From Datura wrightii (lineage: Eukaryota; Streptophyta; Magnoliopsida; Solanales; Solanaceae), in NCBI GenBank assembly GCA_035772735.1, contig JASDFA010000020.1:105862001-105926000 (forward strand): a stretch of DNA of 64,000 nucleotides. Direction: 5' to 3'. The translations under genes were made by a program, and so were the position numbers. This document shows positions 57,991-64,000 of the stretch, one piece after another; within the stretch, counting starts at the first letter, position 1, and each line of letters starts with the position of its first letter. The notes beneath the pieces are model-generated. The model saw only the letters and a list, made by a program, of their open reading frames with translations. It had not been told where the DNA came from and did no database searches.

Positions 57991-59660
57991 TAGTTTGGGT
58001 TAAGGATGTGACGTCGGAGACCTCGACTCTCCAATCAGTTCCTATAGTGTGTGAGTATTCAGAGGTGTTCCCTGATGATCTACCCAAAGTCCCTCCCGAA
58101 TAGGAGATCGAATTTAGTATTGACCTCTTTCCCGATATGCAGCCCATACCTATTTCTCCTTAAAGGATAGCTCTAGCTGAGCTAAAGGAGTTCAAAGAGC
58201 AGTTGAAGGATCTCTTAGACAAGGGTTTCATCAAACCAGCAAATCCCCATGGGGTACACCAGTACTCTTTGTGTGAAAGAAGGATGGTTCTCTTTGTATG
58301 TGCACTGACTATCGGCAATTGAACAAGGTTACCAACACGAACAGATATCCTTTTCCTAGGATTAATGATTTGTTTGACCAACTTTAGGGTGCTAAGTGTT
58401 TCTCAATGATAGATCTTAGGTCCGGTTAACACTAGCTTAGAGTTAGAGATAGTGACATCTCGAAGACAACATTCGAGACTCGGCATTGTTATTATGTGTT
58501 TGTAGTTATGTCTTTTTGACTAACGAATGCACCACAGCTTTTATGGATTTGATGAACAGGGTGTTAAAGCCATATTTGCACATGTTCGTGATTATGTTCA
58601 TAGATGACATTCTCATATACTCTCGGAGCGAGGAGGAGCACGCTGCTCAATTGAGAATTGTGCTACAGACTCTCAAGGATCGCCAGTTGTTTGCTAAATT
58701 CAGCAAGTGTAAGTTTTGGTTGGAATCAGTAGTATTTTTGGGTCATGTGGTGTCAAGTGAGGGTGTACAGATGGACTCTCAAAAGATAGAAACTATGAAG
58801 AATTGGCCTAGACCAGTTAATCCTTCGGATATTAGGAGTTTATTGGGTTTATTTGGTTAATACAGAAGGTTTATTGAGTAATTTATGTCCATTGCAGCAC
58901 CTTTGACTAAGTTGACCCATAAGAAAATCAAATTTCAGTGGTCGGATGCATACGAGAAGAGTTTTCAAGAGTTAAAGACTTGACTCACTTCATCCCCAGT
59001 ATTGACTCTACCTAAGGGTACAGATGGATTTGTGGTGTATTGTGATGCCTCTAAGGTTGGTCTTGGTTGTATGTTGATGCAGCATGGCAAGGTCATTGCA
59101 TATGCCTCTAGACAGCTCAAAACTCACGAGAAGAATTACCCGACGCATGACTTAGAATTGGCAACAGTGGTGTTTGCCGTAAGATTTGGAGGCACTATTT
59201 GTACGGAGTGTATGTAGATGTGTTCACTGCCATAAGAGTCTTTAGTATGTGTTTTCCCAGAAGGATCTGAATTTGCAATAAAGGAGATGGTTAGAGCTTC
59301 TCAAGAATTATAACATGAGTGTCCTTTATCATCTGGGCAAGGCCAATGCAGTGGCGGATGCTCTTAGCAGGCTATACATGGAGAGTGTTTCTCATATGGA
59401 GGATGGAAGGAAGGAGTTGATGAAGGAGGTGCACCGGCTTTCTCGATTAGGATTTCGTCTTGTTGACTCAACGGATAGTGGTGTTGTTATTTAGAATGGT
59501 TCAGAATCCTCTTTGGTGACTGAAGTCAAGGCTAGGAAAGATAAGGACCCCATTTTGGCAAAGCTGAAGGAAGCGGTTCAGAATCAGAAGATAGAGGTCT
59601 TCTCCCGAGGGGGAGATGGTGTACTTCGATACTAGGGTCATTTGTGTGTTCCAGGCGTTG
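57991..59660 (+). pseudogene. TkE reverse transcriptase, RNase H and start of integrase
   Basis: RT starts with CEYSEVFPDDLPKVPPE and LKEQLKDLLDKGFIKPANP; a frameshift near 58250 breaks the fingers. The palm is open from 58486 to 58860, with the catalytic box FIDDILIYSRSEEEHAAQ intact and LGHVVSSEGVQMDSQKIETM. RNase H is open at 59002-59217 (FVVYCDASKVGLGCMLMQHG, YPTHDLELATVVFAV), then frameshifted. The integrase linker (GGDGVLRY, a stop, then HLCVPGVDD) ends where Ath2 is inserted. Confidence 0.86.
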
Positions 59661-59665
59661 ATGAC

Positions 59666-60823
59666 TGATGAAGGTCATATGTACACACTTCATAGACATA
59701 TTTTACCCGTACTTTACTATGTTTTGAGAACAAATTATGTATGTTTACATGTGTTTATATTATATATTTGTGAAAACGGCTAACGCATATGATTAGATGC
59801 TTTCAGGGATAAAAATGATGGATTTGAACGTATTTGAGGCTTTTTGATCAAATGTGAAGAAGTTGGAGTGAATGATCCAAAGATTGAAGTTTGGCACTAG
59901 GATGGCACCTAGCCATGAGAGGCAGCAGCAACACCGGCACAAGGCCAGGCGCGGCGTGGCAGCAGCCTGCACGCATTGCTAGGCGCGAGGCATTTCCTTC
60001 CCAGTGTTATGCCAGGCGTGAGGCGCCCCTCTATCCTCGCGATGGCAGGCGCGAAGCGGCACTGTCCCAGCGCGATAAGACACGTGATGCACAAGGGGTT
60101 TCAAACGGCCAACAAAAGTGATTTCCTATTTCAACTAGGAAAAGGAGCATTCAATCCCAAATCAAATACGCAAAGGAACACGAAAAGCAAAAATCCACTA
60201 CTATAAATACCCTCTATTTTTATGTAATAGGAGAGCTTTTGATTAGATACAAGTTTGGTGTCTTATGTTTTGAACTTTGAGGTGATTGTTGAGTTGTTCT
60301 TCCTTATTATTGCATTAATCAAGTGAAGGTTCTTCCTATCATTGTTGTAAGTATTAATTTATACTTTTGTTTATGAATTCTATTAATTTACTTATAAACA
60401 TGATAGGATAAAACTACCACAACTACGGTTGTGGGAAGCATGGTAAATTAACAAACTAGGATTTGCACGACGTGATTCTAAACCAATACTAAATGCTTGT
60501 ATTGTATACTCTTTATTGTAAAATGTTTCTTAATGGTGCGCAACATTAAGACATGCCTGAATTCTTTACTTTCTTGAGCCTAGAGAGGTAGAGATTAGGA
60601 AAAGAGAATTACAACATAGCCTTGATTTTTATAATCATTGTATTAACTTTAGTTATGGTCGCAGGATATTTATATTTGGAACAAATTGATAACGGTTAAA
60701 TTGAAATCACTCATGATACCTGAACCGGTGATTGAGTATAGTTATCTAATAGGGACGAATCAATCATTTGGATAAACATATGTTGTCAGTTCTACAAGTA
60801 AAGTATTGGGATACTAACATAAT
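59666..60823 (+). repeat. 5' LTR of Ath2, 3'-truncated
   Basis: Parallel to Ath1 LTR from TGATGAAGG to about 60790, without the last roughly 200 bp and the ATCA terminus. The CpG-rich block (59925-60090) contains several CAGGCGCGAGGC-like units. The short open frames there are by-products. Confidence 0.82.
60202..60209 (+). promoter_or_regulatory. TATA box of the Ath2 LTR
   Basis: TATAAATA about 110 bp downstream of the CpG-rich block; the corresponding place in Ath1 has ATAAATA. Confidence 0.65.
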
Positions 60824-61836
60824 ATGTTTATTGATAGAAATTGTTTGTCACTACTTTTCACTCACATGGTAGATAGGATACTCACCCTTGGTCTTGGTTT
60901 TATGTTTAATGTGCTGGGTGACTGTAATTTGAATATGGTGAGAGAATTCCTTGCAAATTGGATGCCAAAGGAAAGGTCGAACCAAGTTAAAATAAGGGGT
61001 CAAATTATTGAGTTTGCACCTAAATCTTTGAATAGATTACTTGGAACACCTAATGTTGACCCATAACCCTTTGTTGACATGGTGAAGAAACCTCCATATA
61101 CGAATATTAGATACACTCTATGTGGCCCTAACTCTATTGCACGGTGGACTCTCCACCAATAATTTGGGTATCATGTTTCGCTTCCATACGCTCAATTAAG
61201 TAGAGAGGCACGAGTTTGGTTAAAAATAGTGTGTGCTTGTTTAATTCCTGGAAAACATGTAACCCATGTGACTAGAGAAAGAGTGTGTGTTGTATATGCG
61301 CTAATGGCTGGAATGCCAATTAATGTGGGGATGCTCATTAAAAAATGTGTTGAAAAGGGAAAGGGTTAAAAAAAGGGAAAAAATTCAGATTTGGGGGTCT
61401 CTTGACCTGATTTTTGCGGGGGCACGACATTGAGGAGGAGAAAGCGGACTATAAACCTGCTTATGATCCTGGGGGGTTAATGTAACAAAAAAAAAAGGAA
61501 CCCAAGGGTATAAACGGTTCATTCCTTACTGTCAATGAGTGCAATGCGTGAATTGACAACATGTTGAGCCACTTATACAGTATGCAAATGCTCCAGCTGA
61601 GGATGAATGGTGTGACTGAGGAGCAGCTACAGCAGCTTAACGTAGACTGCCCTCTAAGCGAGCACTTGCGAGCCCATTGCAGAATTGGGTCTAGATACGA
61701 AGAGCCTCTTGATGATGATGTTGGCACAGAGGACGAGATAGCTAGAGTAGGCTCGGACATAGAGTCTAGTGATGATGATGAGGAAGATTCTGAGATAACG
61801 GAAGCTGCACTTGCCCCCACGGATGACGAGGAGTAG
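60824..61836 (+). pseudogene. Putative plant transposon protein (Transposase_32-type) remnant
   Basis: The open stretch 60824-61066 shows MVREFLANWMPKE and IRGQIIEFAPKSLNRLLGTP. Past stops come AQLSREARVWLKIVCACLIP and VTRERVCVVYALMAGMPINV (about 61190-61320), both typical of the plant domain I know as putative plant transposon protein, common in Athila-type elements of Solanaceae. The C-terminal part (61561-61836) reads MLSHLYSMQMLQLRMNGVTE and ends in a strongly acidic tail (SDIESSDDDEED). About 90 bp between the halves (61370-61460) are frameshifted. The N-terminus is missing. Molecular function is not established; it may be gag-like or an accessory protein. Confidence 0.65.
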
Positions 61837-63596
61837 AGGATCAGGGAGTTCTTCTTTCACTCTATTACTTTATGCTTATTTGTTAGCACTGGGGACAGTG
61901 TGACTAATTAAGTATGTGGTGGGAGAAGTTAGCTTCATATTACCATGCATTCCTTAATTGCTAAATTTTGCACATGGTAGGCCTAGTTTTTGGGAGTTAT
62001 GACTTATCTTGCATGTTTGATTAATTTGTAGTATTTTTTTAGTTTTATTTTATTTTGGGTTCCTACGGTTTTTATTTTCAAAAATTTTTCGGTGGATAGT
62101 CCCTTAAAACCAATTAGAGAGTTCTAGATTTTTATTTTTATTTTTTATTTTTTTAGCCATTGAGTCATGACTTTGCCCGATGATGGATGGATGACGACTG
62201 TCTTAAGGGTAAATTAGTCATTAGGAAGAACAAAAACTTGGACCCTACGATGTTAGGTGCTTCACTTTAGGTATCATTGAGACTTTATTAAATTCACTCA
62301 AAATACTTGAAAAAGGAAGAAACACTTGGTCTTTTGAAACTTGACTCTTGTGCTTGAAAATAAAAAAATTGGGCTTAATCATGTTATGCATGCAATATGA
62401 ATATATATGTTTATGTGATCTTGATTTCCATTGTTAAACCATCTTGTGTCAATGTATGAGGAATTATTTTTGATGTACTCCATACTTGTAAATTGATGTC
62501 TAGAACTTGCCCGGTGTGTGTGCAAAGAGAAATAAGAATGATGGATTTAGGAAGTGATATAGGTGTTTCTTTGGTAGCTTTTTTGTATTCTATTTTACCT
62601 ACCTTGATTGTAATTGTCCTAGTTAGCGATGTTCAGCCTAGCCTATTCTTTGATAGCCATATTACAAGCTTAATCCCATTTTGTTCTATTGACTTGTATT
62701 TGATCCAAATCACTCCTAGAGCACCTTAATGAAAACAAAAACTTTTGTACGAAAGGAGTATAATTGGAGAAGTGAAGGGAAAAGCTAAAAAGTGTGGCGA
62801 ATTAGAAGAAAAGAAAAAGGTGAAATTTTTACTAAACAAGAAGGGAAATTGTTAGTGGGAAAACAAAAAAAAGAAAGAGCTTTGAAAATTTGAAGATGAA
62901 AAAAATGTGTGAATGACCTCAATGATTAAAAGAAAAAAATCCCCACTAGTCACCAAAGTTGAAAATTGAAAAATAAAAAATGAGGCATAAGGAGAAAAAT
63001 TGGAAATTGAAGAATGAGCTAAAAATCAAAGTGTTGTGAAGTACTAAAGTGCTTAGGCAGGTTAGTCACTATCTTGGTCAAACAGTTTCTACTTATCCTT
63101 TAGCCTACATTACAACAAAATTTAAGTCCTAATTGATCTTTGATTCATAATACTATATTAGCGGAGTGTTACACTAAGGGCAAGCCTATGGGTCGTCTTT
63201 TGCATTTATGTTGAATTCTTTGGGAGAGTGAGCGGAAATTGTTTTATTTATACCCAAGTTTATATTGACTTATATCTTGTGTGTGAAAGGGCATCTCTCC
63301 AAATTGTGAGGGGCACAATGGTAAGACTTTGGTAAATCTTGATTGCTAAATTACATATAATTCATGTTGGCCCAAAATATATCTTGATGAGTTAGTTTTC
63401 AAAAGCTAAGTGATTTCGAACTTTGACATTCTAATGTTGATCCTATATGCATGTGAGTGAGTTGTTTGAGCTTCATTAATTTTTTGCATGATAATAAGTG
63501 TAAGTAGACCTATTCGTGGGATGAATTTTGTGCTTAAATGTGAGAAGGGAAATAGTAGATTGTTCGAGAATGAACAATAGTTTAAGTGTGGGGTGT
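61837..63596 (+). other. Ath2 internal region, non-coding
   Basis: Parallel to Ath1 42490-44068, with an extra purine-rich stretch at about 62785-62950 that Ath1 lacks. No open frame with a recognisable domain. It ends ACAATAGTTTAAGTGTGGGG before the 3' LTR, the same tract as in Ath1. Confidence 0.8.
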
Positions 63597-64000
63597 TGAT
63601 GAAGGGCGTATTTATGCACTTCATAGACGTATTTTGTCGTACTTTACTATGTTTTGAGAACAAATTATGTCTGTTTGCATGTGTTTATATTATATATTTG
63701 TGAAAATGGCTAACGCATATGATTCGATGCTTTCAAGGCTAAAAATGATGGATTTGAACGTATTTGAGGCTTTTCAATAAATGTGAAGAAGTTGGAGTGA
63801 ATAATGCAAGGATTGAAGTTTGGCACTAGGATGGCACACAGCCGCGAGAGGCAGCAGCAACACTGGCACAAGGCCAGGCGCAGCGTAGCAGCAAGCTGTG
63901 CGCATTGCCAGGCGCGAGGCATTGCCTTCCCAGCGCTATGCCAGGCGCAAGGTGGCCCTCTATCCGCGAGAAGTGGCACTGTCCTAGCACGATAAGGCAC
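63597..64000 (+). repeat. 3' LTR of Ath2, cut by window end
   Basis: Starts TGATGAAGGGCGTATTTATG. The first 404 bp include the start of the CpG-rich block (63840-63990), whose unit arrangement differs from that at 59925-60090. Confidence 0.88.

Larger units (their letters stand above)
54593..59665 (+). mobile_element. TkC-family Ty3/gypsy element TkE, 5'-truncated
   Basis: Plus-strand element with the 3' two-thirds of a 5' LTR, iMet-like primer site, gag, protease, RT, RNase H and the start of integrase. It is interrupted by Ath2 at 59666; the rest lies outside. The LTR matches the TkC LTR inverted, so both belong to one family. The left edge abuts TkC pol without an LTR end or target duplication, which indicates a rearrangement rather than insertion. 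Confidence 0.82.
59666..64000 (+). mobile_element. Athila-like element Ath2, running off the window
   Basis: Starts TGATGAAGGTCATATGTACA at 59666 inside TkE. ATGAC (59661-59665) would be the left target duplication. A partial 5' LTR, an ORF fragment, an internal region parallel to Ath1, and the start of the 3' LTR at 63597 follow. No tRNA-Asp primer site is seen between LTR and ORF, and the LTR lacks its last part, so the 5' half has an internal deletion. Same superfamily as Ath1 but diverged, especially in U3. Confidence 0.85.

Noticed and set aside
59909..60206. Overlapping Arg/Ala-rich open frames on both strands
   Set aside because: By-products of the CpG-rich block in the Ath2 LTR; both strands are open because stop codons are rare in GC-rich repeats.

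Overview
The window is a block of nested, decayed retroelements from a plant nuclear genome. I see no convincing host gene. Three things point to Solanaceae. The endogenous pararetrovirus (EPRV) pieces have the layout of the tobacco vein clearing virus / Solendovirus group. The dominant LTR elements are chromodomain-bearing Ty3/gypsy elements of the Tekay/Del type with a tRNA-iMet-like primer site. Athila-like elements with a tRNA-Asp primer site are also present. Family and genus are inference; no species-specific gene was found.

Layout (element names are mine). 1-3936: minus-strand Tekay-like element TkA (protease, gag, 5' LTR), its gag split by a 439-bp foreign, possibly organelle-derived insert. 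3937-8036: AT-rich single-copy-looking DNA holding a ruined DUF4283-type ORF. 8037-26550: plus-strand element TkB with 5' LTR, gag, protease, RT, RNase H, integrase, chromodomain and most of a 3' LTR. Its RT is split by a 6.4-kb EPRV inverted repeat (12323-18737), and its 3' LTR by a solo LTR (S1, 22789-25688). 26551-54592: minus-strand element TkC arranged LTR-internal-LTR-internal, so a tandem recombinant. Its first internal part carries a solo LTR (S2, 28976-31583), itself carrying a second EPRV scrap. Its middle LTR is split by another Tekay-like element, TkD (35118-49300), which is split by an Athila-like non-autonomous element, Ath1 (40783-45469). 54593-59665: plus-strand TkE, related to TkC, joined to it in inverted orientation. 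59666-64000: a second Athila-like element, Ath2, inserted in the TkE integrase region and running off the window.

Target-site duplications fix much of the insertion order: TkB, then TkC, then TkD, then Ath1, with S1, S2 and the EPRV pieces as side insertions. All gag-pol regions are broken by stops and frameshifts, so none of these elements looks autonomous.

The most striking object is the EPRV inverted repeat. Two 3,189-bp viral segments lie head to head around a 16-bp loop with no net length difference between the arms. Each arm carries the end of the protease, RT-RNase H, the transactivator-like ORF and the viral promoter region. It sits in sense orientation inside a retrotransposon transcription unit, so read-through could make a long hairpin RNA and hence antiviral small RNAs. 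This is inference, testable with small-RNA and RNA-seq data.
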